Source: Spirochaetia bacterium UBA2205
Lineage (GTDB): Bacteria > Spirochaetota > UBA4802 > UB4802
Length of the DNA: 64,000 bases
Assembly (NCBI GenBank): GCA_002328585.1
Contig: DCUV01000040.1
Coordinates: 1 to 64,000, forward strand
Direction of reading: 5' to 3'
Shown here: positions 1-8,124 of the stretch, in pieces
Numbering within the stretch: the first letter of the stretch is position 1
How the letters are laid out: the number at the start of each line of letters is the position of its first letter
Notes under the pieces: generated by a model
The model's input: only the letters and a program-made list of their open reading frames with translations
Told to the model about the DNA's origin: nothing
Databases searched by the model: none
Program-made: the position numbers and the translations under genes

Positions 1-317
1 TATCATCTACATTTTTTCCTTTTTAAGAGATGAAACATTATAAATTATTAACATAATCCATAATATCATACAAATAATCAGCAACAAACATCTAACAATT
101 TACATTTTACAGTGTACAGATAATAATGGGGTCAGAGCATAACAATATATCAGTGAGGTATTCAAATTAATCCCTACGTTAGTTTTTCACACAAATTTTA
201 GTTGAATATTGATCCCTAACTTCCAACAGTATCCCTATACCATGTATTCATCATTGGACAATTACATAGGTATAGCATGATATCGTTTTACCATCAATAG
301 TTATCCAATAACTATAT
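1..317. other. Intergenic, no gene seen
   Basis: I see no gene in these 317 bases. The segment holds one copy of the dispersed word GGGGTCAGAGC near 129, and a perfect 8-bp inverted repeat just before the methyltransferase start, listed separately. No -35/-10 pair is convincing. Confidence 0.5.
297..315. promoter_or_regulatory. Perfect inverted repeat abutting a start codon
   Basis: The sequence is ATAGTTAT-CCA-ATAACTAT, a perfect 8-bp inverted repeat with a 3-base centre, ending two bases before the ATG at 318. No Shine-Dalgarno sequence lies between it and the start. It could be an operator or a leader hairpin that controls initiation. An operator role is inference; only the symmetry and position are seen. 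Confidence 0.35.
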
Positions 318-1439
318 ATGAACACAACAATTCACACACTCACTATCCAGCGTTATGCCAACAATGGTTACGGCATTGGCTTTTTACACAATAAAGCCGT
401 CTTTGTGCCATACTGTGCCATTGGCGATATCCTTGCTGTTGAAATTATAAACAATACAAAAACCTATTCATTTGCCAGAATTGTTGATATTATCAACCCT
501 TCGCCAATTCGTATTCAACCCCGCTGCCCTGCGTTTGCCTGCTGTGGTGGTTGTGATTTTTTGCACATTCCCTATGAAGAGGAACTATCGCTTAAAAAAA
601 ATCTTTTTGTAAACACACTGCAAAAAATAGGCGGATTGCCCATGCAGAGCATCCCCATCATTGATATCATTGCCTCGCAGCGTTTTGCCTACCGAAGCCA
701 CGCAACATTTCAATCAAACGGAACAGATATCGGATTTTTTAAAAAATACTCTCATGCCATACAGCCATTACCACAAACGGGTTGCCTGCTTGTGCATAAT
801 GACATTAATAGGGCGATAGTTATCGGTAAAAAAAATCCTGGTGCCATCAGGATTGCCGTTGATCACTATAATAAAATAGGCTCTGACCCCAATGATGTCA
901 TCACCGAGATTGAACAGGGTATTGTTTATAAGCGAAATCCACAGCTATTCTTCCAGGCAAACAGGTTTCTTCGCGGGAAAATGCTTTCCATTGTCAATGA
1001 GCTTTCCGACAATGCTACACGCTTTTTAGATGTTGGATGCGGTGTGGGATTTTTCAGCCTTTATATGTCCAAACGGATGGAAGGCACCGGCATAGATTCA
1101 AATACATTGAGCATTACATTTGCAAAAAAGAATTCATCAATCAACACTATTCCATGCAACTTTTATGCAACAACTATCGAGAACTACCGCCCTTCTGCAA
1201 ACCTTACGGATTGTGTTATTATCGACCCTCCTCGTCAGGGTATAAGCAGGAAGGGGCGTAAAACCATCATAGCTATGAATCCGGCAACTATAGTCTATAT
1301 TTCATGCAATCCTGTAACCTTTGCTCGAGATATCAGAAGCTTTATTGATAGTAACTATCGCCTGCAAAAGCTTTTCATGATTGATATGTTTCCGTGTACC
1401 CACCATACCGAGGTCATTGGATTAATGAAAAAAAGCTGA
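318..1439 (+). CDS. RNA uracil-5-methyltransferase (TrmA/RlmC/RlmD family)
   Basis: This is a SAM-dependent class I methyltransferase that should form 5-methyluridine in tRNA or rRNA. The N-terminal 65 or so residues read as a TRAM RNA-binding domain (NNGYGIG, GDILAVEI). A 4Fe-4S cluster motif follows (CPAFACCGGC), with a later Cys in QTGCLL as the likely fourth ligand. The SAM site is FLDVGCGVGF. The catalytic block is IDPPRQG followed by ISCNPVTFARD, whose Cys is the expected nucleophile. At 373 residues it is near family length. Which uridine it modifies cannot be told from sequence alone; the cluster favours the RlmD/RlmC side over TrmA. The gene carries two copies of AACTATCGCC (812-821 and 1353-1362) and one GGCTCTGACCCC word. 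It stands alone and converges on tonB. Confidence 0.9.
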   Translation: MNTTIHTLTIQRYANNGYGIGFLHNKAVFVPYCAIGDILAVEIINNTKTYSFARIVDIINPSPIRIQPRCPAFACCGGCDFLHIPYEEELSLKKNLFVNTLQKIGGLPMQSIPIIDIIASQRFAYRSHATFQSNGTDIGFFKKYSHAIQPLPQTGCLLVHNDINRAIVIGKKNPGAIRIAVDHYNKIGSDPNDVITEIEQGIVYKRNPQLFFQANRFLRGKMLSIVNELSDNATRFLDVGCGVGFFSLYMSKRMEGTGIDSNTLSITFAKKNSSINTIPCNFYATTIENYRPSANLTDCVIIDPPRQGISRKGRKTIIAMNPATIVYISCNPVTFARDIRSFIDSNYRLQKLFMIDMFPCTHHTEVIGLMKKS

Positions 1440-1480
1440 CCACAGGATTTCTCATGCATTGGTAAACAATTACAAAACTG

Positions 1481-2059
1481 TCACTTAAGGGTAAACGTTA
1501 AACCCTGAACAAACGACAGCGATTTTTTATTGAGATTTTCGGGAATACGTGGAAAAGGGGATGCCCTGTATATAGCCTTCACCGATTCATCATCCAGTAA
1601 AGCGCATCCCGATGATTTTACCATTGCAACCAACAGTACATTCCCTGTGCTATCTATTACAAATTTCACATAGGCTTTACCTTCTATGCCGTCTTTCCGG
1701 GCGGTTGGAGGATATATAAGTGCGTGCTGAATACGACTTCGTATCATGTCGGTATACTGCATCATAACTTCTTCACTGTCCTGATCTGAAATCATATAGT
1801 TTTGCGCTGCTGTGATTGATTGTTCATGATATTCTGTGGGACTATTGGGTATGGTACCTTTTTTTAACTGTGTTGTATTCCCAACATTTTCAACAGAGGG
1901 CAGTATAGTCTCGTTATGGATGGTTACCTTTAACTCTTCATTTTGTGTTGTTGCCTGAGTTGCCTGAATTGCAGGAAATGCAAAAAAAAACAAAGCACTA
2001 TGAATGCATATTGAAATGCTTAACGTCACTTTTAATATATTCTGTTGCCCACTCACCAT
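1481..2059 (-). CDS. tonB: TonB-like energy transducer
   Basis: This is a periplasm-spanning protein that would pass proton-motive energy from ExbB/ExbD to outer-membrane receptors. It has an N-terminal membrane anchor (about residues 8-28), a variable linker, and a C-terminal TonB domain with YPPTARKDGIEGKAYVKF and a final SPFPRIP-type segment. At 192 residues it is short for TonB, and I see no long Pro-rich spacer. I chose the ATG at 2059 over the one at 2065 because GAGGA sits six bases before it; the earlier ATG touches that site. exbD ends just upstream, so the genes are probably translated in sequence. No TonB-dependent receptor lies in the window, so the substrate is unknown. TolA-like roles cannot be excluded. 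Confidence 0.82.
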   Translation of the reverse strand: MVSGQQNILKVTLSISICIHSALFFFAFPAIQATQATTQNEELKVTIHNETILPSVENVGNTTQLKKGTIPNSPTEYHEQSITAAQNYMISDQDSEEVMMQYTDMIRSRIQHALIYPPTARKDGIEGKAYVKFVIDSTGNVLLVAMVKSSGCALLDDESVKAIYRASPFPRIPENLNKKSLSFVQGLTFTLK

Positions 2060-2061
2060 TG

Positions 2062-2466
2062 TCATTCCTCTTGCGTTGTTGCTATCACAAGATCCTTAAT
2101 ATTAGTTTGCTTAACCACATCAATTACCTGCACCACCATCCCCAGCTCTACACTTTTATCGGCTTTCAGGATTACTGTTTTAGACAACGAGGACATATTT
2201 TCCAGCCTGTTTCTTAAATTATCCAGAGTTACCTTTTCATTATTATAATATACAGCATTTTCTTTTGTAATATACAGTTCAATATGTTCTTTTTGTACGG
2301 GAACTGCTGATGCAGCCTTTGGTAACGCTACTTCTATACCGGGATTGGTTACATATGATGTTGTAAGCGCAAAAAATAAAAGAAGCTGAAAGACCACATC
2401 AATAAGCGGCGCTATGTTAAGTTCAACTGAAACTTTTTTTCTACGTTCAATATCCACAGCTAACAC
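2062..2466 (-). CDS. exbD: ExbD/TolR biopolymer transport protein
   Basis: This is the inner-membrane partner of ExbB in the TonB or Tol energising complex. The family pattern is clear: a short cytoplasmic start, then a single membrane segment with LNIAPLIDVVFQLLLFF, where the Asp in PLIDV is the proton-relay residue. A periplasmic domain with KADKSVELGMVVQVIDVVKQ follows. It overlaps the end of exbB by 7 bases and is followed directly by tonB. The start codon is GTG at 2466; a second in-frame GTG lies at 2457, and no strong ribosome site decides between them. Confidence 0.88.
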   Translation of the reverse strand: MLAVDIERRKKVSVELNIAPLIDVVFQLLLFFALTTSYVTNPGIEVALPKAASAVPVQKEHIELYITKENAVYYNNEKVTLDNLRNRLENMSSLSKTVILKADKSVELGMVVQVIDVVKQTNIKDLVIATTQEE

Positions 2467-3050
2467 TCGTGTTTATTTTCCAGTATTACGTGGATTATAT
2501 CTTTTATTGCATTTACCATCTCATCTATGCGATCTTCAAAATAATGATATGCAACAAGTGTTGGTATAGCAACAATAAGTCCAAATGCTGTGGTGATAAG
2601 CGCCTCCCATATACCACCAGCAAGCGCTGAAGGATTTACCTGCCCCTGCATATCCTGAATAGCCATAAATACCCGTATCATCCCTGTCACCGTTCCCAAT
2701 AATCCCAGCAGCGGGGCAACATTGCCTATGATTGCCAGCCAGTTGAGGCGCTTTTCTAAACTCTGAATGAACACTGTTGCAAAGCGATACATCCTGTGTT
2801 CAATATCGTGCAGTGTATTGCCGCTGTAATTATCTGTGCATGACAGCAGATCTTTTACAATTCCATTGCATGATGTACTGCTACCTTCATCCGTTAACGG
2901 TTTTACCTTGTACCGGGATATTGACTCCCACACATATCTGCGTGATTTCATGATCATATATAACCGCTCAAAAAAGATTGCAAGCGACAGTATTGAACAA
3001 AAAAGTATTGGCCACATTACTGGCCCGCCTTTTAAAAAAATATCAATCAT
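2460..3050 (-). CDS. exbB: ExbB/TolQ/MotA-family proton channel
   Basis: This is the proton-conducting subunit of the TonB/Tol energiser. It has three membrane segments: one at the N-terminus (PILFCSILSLAIFFERLYMI) and two in the C-terminal half, including the family signature LLGLLGTVTGMIRVF and a following GGIWEALITTAFGLIVAIPTLVAY. At 196 residues it fits ExbB/TolQ. It is the first gene of exbB-exbD-tonB, all overlapping or nearly touching. It cannot be assigned firmly to ExbB rather than TolQ; the tonB-like third gene favours ExbB. Confidence 0.88.
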   Translation of the reverse strand: MIDIFLKGGPVMWPILFCSILSLAIFFERLYMIMKSRRYVWESISRYKVKPLTDEGSSTSCNGIVKDLLSCTDNYSGNTLHDIEHRMYRFATVFIQSLEKRLNWLAIIGNVAPLLGLLGTVTGMIRVFMAIQDMQGQVNPSALAGGIWEALITTAFGLIVAIPTLVAYHYFEDRIDEMVNAIKDIIHVILENKHEC

Positions 3051-3600
3051 ACCATTATACCGTTACAAAATATTTATAATTGTTACAATATGAATATCAT
3101 ACTGAAAATAATGCAACAGTTTTATGCTTTTTTCATAGTTTTCCCCGGAAAACTGCTTTTTACTCAAATCAGCTTTGCGTATTAACAGTTATAGCACTAT
3201 TTTTTTCTTTCTTTTATTTTTCCAGCAGTACATATTCTGGATAAAACCTGACACCTGTAATATAACATATGCACAACCTGAAAAGATTCAAAACGTGTTA
3301 AACTTTGCATCAGAATGCGCGGCAGTTTTCACAACAATAAGCAAGTGGTGTAATATGTTTTTTCATCAGCATAAATACTTTGATAAATATAAACATTATT
3401 AATATTATGTCTATTATTTATTATAAGACTATTCCGGCAAACAATTGTATCCAAATATAAATATTTTTTTAATAATATAAAAAATGTATTGAATATTTTT
3501 ACGGGAATGATTTAAGCTGAACCAGTCATACTGTTGTTTATTATATGATATATTTTAGATATCATTTTACATATTTTGTATATTATTAATTTAAATTTTT
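3051..3600. other. AT-rich intergenic region with a palindrome
   Basis: This divergent region separates exbB from the Fis-type gene. A TTG-initiated open frame at 3175-3402 on the plus strand (75 codons, hydrophobic start) has no ribosome site and no recognisable motif, so I do not call it. At 3545-3565 the sequence ATGATAT-ATTTTAG-ATATCAT is a perfect 7-bp inverted repeat, about 57 bases before the Fis-type start, and is a candidate operator. The rest is very AT-rich and could hold promoters for both sides. Confidence 0.4.
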
Positions 3601-3621
3601 ATGATGAGCAAGGAGTTCTCT

Positions 3622-3861
3622 ATGGCTGGCATGAAAGAAAAGCATGTGATACAAATCAGTTCCCGCAAGGGTAGAAAAAAATCTCCCTATCTACCTCCCG
3701 ATTACAAAACACTGCAGGAGGTTATTGATGCAATTGAACGTGATTATATTCTGAATACTTTAGAATTGACTAATTGGAATCTTCAGAAGACAAGCCGTGT
3801 ATTAGATATAGCCCGAAATACTTTAAAGGCTAAAATGAAGAAATACAATATTGATATGTAA
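3622..3861 (+). CDS. Fis-type helix-turn-helix protein
   Basis: This is a small DNA-binding protein of 79 residues whose C-terminal half is a Fis/NtrC-type helix-turn-helix: AIERDYILNTLELTNWNLQKTS followed by RVLDIARNTLKAKMKKY. The first 35 residues are basic (KGRKKS) and unlike E. coli Fis. I chose the ATG at 3622, not the tandem ATGs at 3601 and 3604, because AAGGAG at 3610-3615 lies six bases before it. It probably acts as a nucleoid-associated or local regulator; its targets are unknown. The palindrome at 3545-3565 may reflect autoregulation. It converges on the next minus-strand gene with a six-base gap. Confidence 0.75.
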   Translation: MAGMKEKHVIQISSRKGRKKSPYLPPDYKTLQEVIDAIERDYILNTLELTNWNLQKTSRVLDIARNTLKAKMKKYNIDM

Positions 3862-3867
3862 TAATTA

Positions 3868-4878
3868 TCATATTAAGGCAAATACTATGAGTCCAGATAT
3901 GAATAATAATCCAAGAAGGAGAGCTATGTAAATAAATAACATATTTTCATTGCTTTCTTCTTTTTTTTGTTCTACCTTTTCGATGTCAATTTTTACGTTT
4001 TCTTCTTCAATTATTTTAACCATTACATTTTTTGCTACAAGTGCATAGATAGCATAACCGCCACTGGAAAGGGGAAATTTTTCTTTTATACGGGCACTGA
4101 CAGGCAGATATTCACCATCACTTGTTATAGCATTAAACATGCGTGCTATTCTGTCTGATACGGGATCCTTTCCTATAAGCATTACAGAAATTTTTTCACC
4201 CTGCTTAATGTCATTTATATATTTTCCTTTAACAGGCGATACAATGACCGAACCAGGAATAATATATTCAACCTGTGATTCTATCTCGCGCATTTTCATT
4301 TCATCAGGGGTTAATATTGCTTCATCAGCCTGCTTATCAATTAACTCCATAGGAATATCTTCATTTTCAAGTTCAAGCGATGTTGTCTTATCTATCTCTA
4401 TTTGACAGTCAGCATTCATTGAAAAATATTTCCCTATTATCTCTTCAAAAAGCTCTGACACTAACTGCATATTACCCGTTTTTACTGGTTCATAGATATC
4501 GTATCCTTCAATTGCATCAGCTAAATGATTGGCAAACTTTGACGACTCGCCTCCTGAAGCTCCCAATTCGGCAGCAATATCACCAAACATGGCATAAAAT
4601 TGCTTCCACCTATCAAAGATACGTATTTTATTATATATATCAGTATAGGTAGTAACTATCGCATTGATATTAATAATATAATTGCTTTCTATGTTGAGAA
4701 ACACATAGAATGCACCAACTTTACTGGCTTTGAATTTTCCTTTTATTACTGCCACATCCTGAAAAATCCCTGCAACCATCTGCTGAGCCTTTTCCAGGTT
4801 TCCATTGGTATATTGTAAAGCTCTATTAATAAGCTGGGCCTGGTCACTCAAAGAATCATATTGCTTATCGTCCGGCAT
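3868..4878 (-). CDS. Unrecognised C-terminally anchored protein
   Basis: I do not recognise this 336-residue protein. It is mostly soluble and acidic, with an internal Glu/Asp-rich stretch, a basic/acidic charged linker (VEQKKEESNEN) and a single strongly hydrophobic C-terminal segment (LFIYIALLLGLLFISGLIVFALI region), so it looks tail-anchored with a cytoplasmic body. A middle part (VIVSPVKGKYINDIKQGEKISVMLIG) resembles a small beta-barrel such as PilZ or a biotinyl-like fold, but no key residues confirm that. It starts directly at the stop codon of the gene upstream (4879-5349), so the two are probably one operon and act together. Confidence 0.6.
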   Translation of the reverse strand: MPDDKQYDSLSDQAQLINRALQYTNGNLEKAQQMVAGIFQDVAVIKGKFKASKVGAFYVFLNIESNYIININAIVTTYTDIYNKIRIFDRWKQFYAMFGDIAAELGASGGESSKFANHLADAIEGYDIYEPVKTGNMQLVSELFEEIIGKYFSMNADCQIEIDKTTSLELENEDIPMELIDKQADEAILTPDEMKMREIESQVEYIIPGSVIVSPVKGKYINDIKQGEKISVMLIGKDPVSDRIARMFNAITSDGEYLPVSARIKEKFPLSSGGYAIYALVAKNVMVKIIEEENVKIDIEKVEQKKEESNENMLFIYIALLLGLLFISGLIVFALI

Positions 4879-5349
4879 CTATACTATCACCTCTTCATCA
4901 GCTAAACTTTTTTCAATTATTTCATATTTTTTTTGCGGTGTCAGGTTAACAATGCGTTTTATACATTGTATTACCTGTTCTTTATAATTGCCAGGTATCT
5001 CCAGTACAAAATAACCACTTTCAAGATTATTAATAATGTGTACTTTATTTTCTGGAACTTTTATACCAAGCAATGGCCCAAAATATTTAATAATAAATTC
5101 GGGCGTTATATATTTAATAAACAGCCTTGTAACACCTATTTTTATTCTTCGTATTGGTTTAAATTGCTGGTATTTACTTTTTATTAATTCATCAAATGAC
5201 GATGGATTTTTAGCTATGATAATAACTATGATGTCCTGTTCTGGCGATTCAATTACAGTGATATAACTGTAAAGATTTTTATATGAAGCCAGCAATCCAA
5301 ACAGCGAATCATCTTCTCCTGAATCTTTTTTTTTAATTATCTGTTTCAT
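4879..5349 (-). CDS. Unrecognised 156-residue protein
   Basis: I do not recognise this protein. It has no signal peptide or membrane segment. It is rich in Ile and Lys, with alternating strands and helices, and has a segment DIIVIIIAKNPSSFDELI. The TAG stop touches the ATG of the downstream anchored protein with no gap, so translational coupling is likely and the two products may form a complex. Confidence 0.55.
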   Translation of the reverse strand: MKQIIKKKDSGEDDSLFGLLASYKNLYSYITVIESPEQDIIVIIIAKNPSSFDELIKSKYQQFKPIRRIKIGVTRLFIKYITPEFIIKYFGPLLGIKVPENKVHIINNLESGYFVLEIPGNYKEQVIQCIKRIVNLTPQKKYEIIEKSLADEEVIV

Positions 5350-5472
5350 AGCGTATCATTCTATTATAGTATCAAAAAATAAATGCCGTTATTGCAAGAG
5401 CTATCGCCTGCAATGTAGTGCCATTTTTTAACTCAATACTATATATAAAGGCATTATTAATCAAGTATTTTA

Positions 5473-6027
5473 CTAAACGCAGTAAAAAACATAACTGTCA
5501 TCTATTTTTCTGATAGCTCTTGCTTTATGAAGATTTGAACACACAGTATTTGCCTCATCTCCGGATAGATGCAAAAAAGAAGCAATATCATCAGATGTAG
5601 CCTGTCTGTTGATAACAAAATATTCAATAATGTCTTTTTCAATTTCAGAAAGCCTCCCCAGAGCATGGCATCCGTTTTTACATAGTCTATCGGTAATAAC
5701 AATATATCGTTCATGTTCTTTCTCCATACTGATTACCTGACCCACAATGTATTCAACATTGTCACTTATATTGATAAGTTTACCATAAAAAGGAGTTTCA
5801 TTTGTTTGCGACAGTTTCACAAGAGGGACAAGACATTCATCAACAAAGGAAGCATCAACTGCTCGTATGCCGTCAAAATCTATGATGACAACCTCGTGGG
5901 GAGCAATATGTTGCAATTTTTCTATAATCTTTTGAAATAGCAATCTTCCAACATAGCGTGTAAATAGATCCGTACTTTTACGGGTTACACTAATGCCTTG
6001 CGCTAATTTCTTTATTTCTACAATCAT
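5473..6027 (-). CDS. STAS-like (DUF4325-type) regulator with C-terminal winged helix
   Basis: This is a probable regulatory protein of about 184 residues. The N-terminal 95 residues fit the STAS-like/DUF4325 pattern: a long helix (DLFTRYVGRLLFQKIIEKL), then VVIIDFDGIRAVDASFVDECL, the strand-turn in which STAS proteins carry their regulatory Ser/Asp. The C-terminal 65 residues (LSEIEKDIIEYFVINRQATSDDIASFLHLSGDEA region) read as a winged helix. I took the ATG at 6027; two upstream TTG codons overlap the previous gene. It follows the HATPase gene by four bases. Proteins of this pair usually switch partners with each other or a PP2C phosphatase, which fits the REC-PP2C gene at 8121-9710. Confidence 0.7.
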   Translation of the reverse strand: MIVEIKKLAQGISVTRKSTDLFTRYVGRLLFQKIIEKLQHIAPHEVVIIDFDGIRAVDASFVDECLVPLVKLSQTNETPFYGKLINISDNVEYIVGQVISMEKEHERYIVITDRLCKNGCHALGRLSEIEKDIIEYFVINRQATSDDIASFLHLSGDEANTVCSNLHKARAIRKIDDSYVFYCV

Positions 6028-6031
6028 GCAT

Positions 6032-6943
6032 TTATCCAACAAGAGTTATTGAAAACTGTGTTCCCGGGAACGTTGGGCAATCATCCTTTAAGAAAATATA
6101 ACTTCCCTTTGCCGCACGCTTATGGTGCAGCACACTGATATATGCATTTTCAGATCGTAAAAATATTGAGCCTTTAAGCTGTTCCATTATCGAATTGACC
6201 TGGCATAGTCCATAACCATAACGCCGTTTACTTGATAACGGTGTGGTCAATACCGCTTCAAGCAATTTTGCATTGGACAAACTCAAAACCATGGGTGAGT
6301 GCTCAAACGATCCGGGAACGCCAATCCCTGAATCAACAATAGCAATCCTGAAAATACGTTCATTCATATAGGTGTAACTCTGGATGACAACAAATCCTGA
6401 ATCCAGACTATGTTCAAAAATATTCTGACATATTTCGGATATAACAGTAACAAGATGGTCTATCGTTGTCAGGGTAAACCAGTTTTTTAAAATGACGATT
6501 GCCCGTTTTCTGAATGTAGCTATAACCTTTGCAATAACCTTTACGCTTTCTTTTTCCTTCCCGGGGATTTCAATAATCTCCAATAAACGGCTGGATGAAG
6601 CACTTCGTTTTAATCCTGTATCCTTATGCAACGATTCATCTACAGTAAATATATTATATTTAAAAAAATCCATCCTCGTAGCATACTGCATAATATGAGG
6701 GGGAACACGGTGCAGCATAAGTCTTTCACCGGTAAGCCGTAAATAACTACGCCCCATGAGCAGCAAACACAGCAATGAATATGGCTCTATGAATGTAATA
6801 TTTGCCATATCAAGCTTTGCAATTTTAGTGGCCAGTATAGTTTGATACAAAGAAAGTATCGTTTCAAAGCTGAAAGGGTCCTTGCATTGATCGGGTAAGG
6901 ATACAGTACTCACTATCAATCCTTTATATTTTAAAAATAACAT
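6032..6943 (-). CDS. STAS-like plus HATPase anti-sigma-factor-type protein
   Basis: This is a 303-residue protein with an N-terminal STAS-like segment (IAKLDMANITFIEPYSLLCLLLMGRSYLR region) and a C-terminal GHKL ATPase: VISEICQNIFEHS as N box, VDSGIGVPGS as G1 box and YGYGLCQVNSIMEQLKGS as G2 box. There is no HisKA dimerisation domain, so it is not an ordinary histidine kinase; anti-sigma or Ser/Thr switch kinase roles (RsbW/SpoIIAB type) fit better. It is co-directional with the STAS-like gene, which starts four bases after its stop. Confidence 0.72.
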   Translation of the reverse strand: MLFLKYKGLIVSTVSLPDQCKDPFSFETILSLYQTILATKIAKLDMANITFIEPYSLLCLLLMGRSYLRLTGERLMLHRVPPHIMQYATRMDFFKYNIFTVDESLHKDTGLKRSASSSRLLEIIEIPGKEKESVKVIAKVIATFRKRAIVILKNWFTLTTIDHLVTVISEICQNIFEHSLDSGFVVIQSYTYMNERIFRIAIVDSGIGVPGSFEHSPMVLSLSNAKLLEAVLTTPLSSKRRYGYGLCQVNSIMEQLKGSIFLRSENAYISVLHHKRAAKGSYIFLKDDCPTFPGTQFSITLVG

Positions 6944-7350
6944 TCAGGATGATTACATCCCCTGCTATATTCATCGACATTTTTGCAAAAAATTTCAAAC
7001 GGTATTACACTATTTTATTGTTAACCATGTAGCACATGCACGGTAATGTACTATTCAGTTTTTTCAACGTATTTGTATGGCATGGGCGATAGTTACTGTT
7101 CATGGGCAATACCGCACGGTAATAGCTATACCACTGATAATTATTTTTTTTGTTGCAATCACTGTGCGACAAGCTTACACTGTAAATGAGATTACCCGGC
7201 TTTGTTGATGATAATCCTTGACAACAAGTTCAAGGGATGAAATGTTCAATCCTATGCAACAGGCATTACGGATAATCCTATTATGGATACAATGCAGTAC
7301 AATATAATACAGTGACATAATGAACAATAACTATCGAACATATAAATTTT
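6944..7350. other. Divergent intergenic region
   Basis: This is about 400 bases between two divergent genes. I see no reading frame. It contains one full AACTATCGCC word on the minus strand (7085-7094) and a partial word at 7329-7336, 15 bases before the plus-strand ATG. Promoters for both genes must lie here, but I cannot place them with confidence. Confidence 0.4.
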
Positions 7351-8124
7351 ATGCTTACAGATCATGAAATTGACACCCTGATTGCAAAACTGCGTAATAA
7401 ATATAATGATTACGCACATAAATATTCTGAACGCTGGTTTTCCATCGATGACTTTGAAGAGCGTTTGCAAACCGCATTGCGTAATAAAATCAACATGGAG
7501 GCTTTTATTGTTGCTGAAATTGCACATTTTGAAAAACTAAAACAGCGCTACGAACAAAAAAACAATACGAGTTTCAGCACAAAAGTTGATGCGCTCATCG
7601 AAGAGCTCACCGCCAGAATCAACCATTATCCAGGAATAGAATTCCATCCAGAAGCCCATTTTGAAATAATGCACATGTATGGAGCGTGTAATCAATTGCT
7701 GGAGCTGTATTTTCCGGTATTATGGCTCATCATTGATGATAGGTCAACTGTGTATGATTTTGAACAGCAGCTTCACTATCTTTGTGGACGTACATCTGAA
7801 AAAGAATCAAAGCGAATAGAAGATCATATTGCATTATTAAACCGTCATGGTGTAAAAAGCATTGAAATAGAAAAAAATAAAAACGAATATTTAAAGGAGT
7901 GCGCCTTTTTGCTTCATGCCATACATGAGTGGTTAAACAATATTCTTAATAACTATGACACTACTCCTCTCAATTTTTCAAAACTTTATATACGTGGCGA
8001 CAAAAAACGCAAAATAATAAGTTTGTTTAACAACGAGACATGCCACTCGGCACTTGCAACAATACAAAACTATATCCATCAAATAATAGAAGATTTTAGA
8101 CTGCAGGCATTTAAAAAAATTTAG
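7351..8124 (+). CDS. Unrecognised helical protein
   Basis: I do not recognise this 257-residue soluble protein. It is largely alpha-helical and charged, with a possible coiled-coil stretch in FEKLKQRYEQKNN and a Cys/His-containing middle (HPEAHFEIMHMYGACNQLL region). It has no signal peptide and no membrane segment. The ATG lacks a good ribosome site. Its TAG stop overlaps the TAA stop of the convergent PP2C gene. Because it is divergent from the STAS/HATPase pair and convergent with the REC-PP2C gene, it may belong to the same regulatory module; that is inference from position. Confidence 0.6.
   Translation: MLTDHEIDTLIAKLRNKYNDYAHKYSERWFSIDDFEERLQTALRNKINMEAFIVAEIAHFEKLKQRYEQKNNTSFSTKVDALIEELTARINHYPGIEFHPEAHFEIMHMYGACNQLLELYFPVLWLIIDDRSTVYDFEQQLHYLCGRTSEKESKRIEDHIALLNRHGVKSIEIEKNKNEYLKECAFLLHAIHEWLNNILNNYDTTPLNFSKLYIRGDKKRKIISLFNNETCHSALATIQNYIHQIIEDFRLQAFKKI

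Noticed and set aside
3175..3402. A 75-codon plus-strand frame with hydrophobic N-terminus
   Set aside because: It starts with TTG, has no ribosome site and no recognisable motif, and lies in AT-rich intergenic text.
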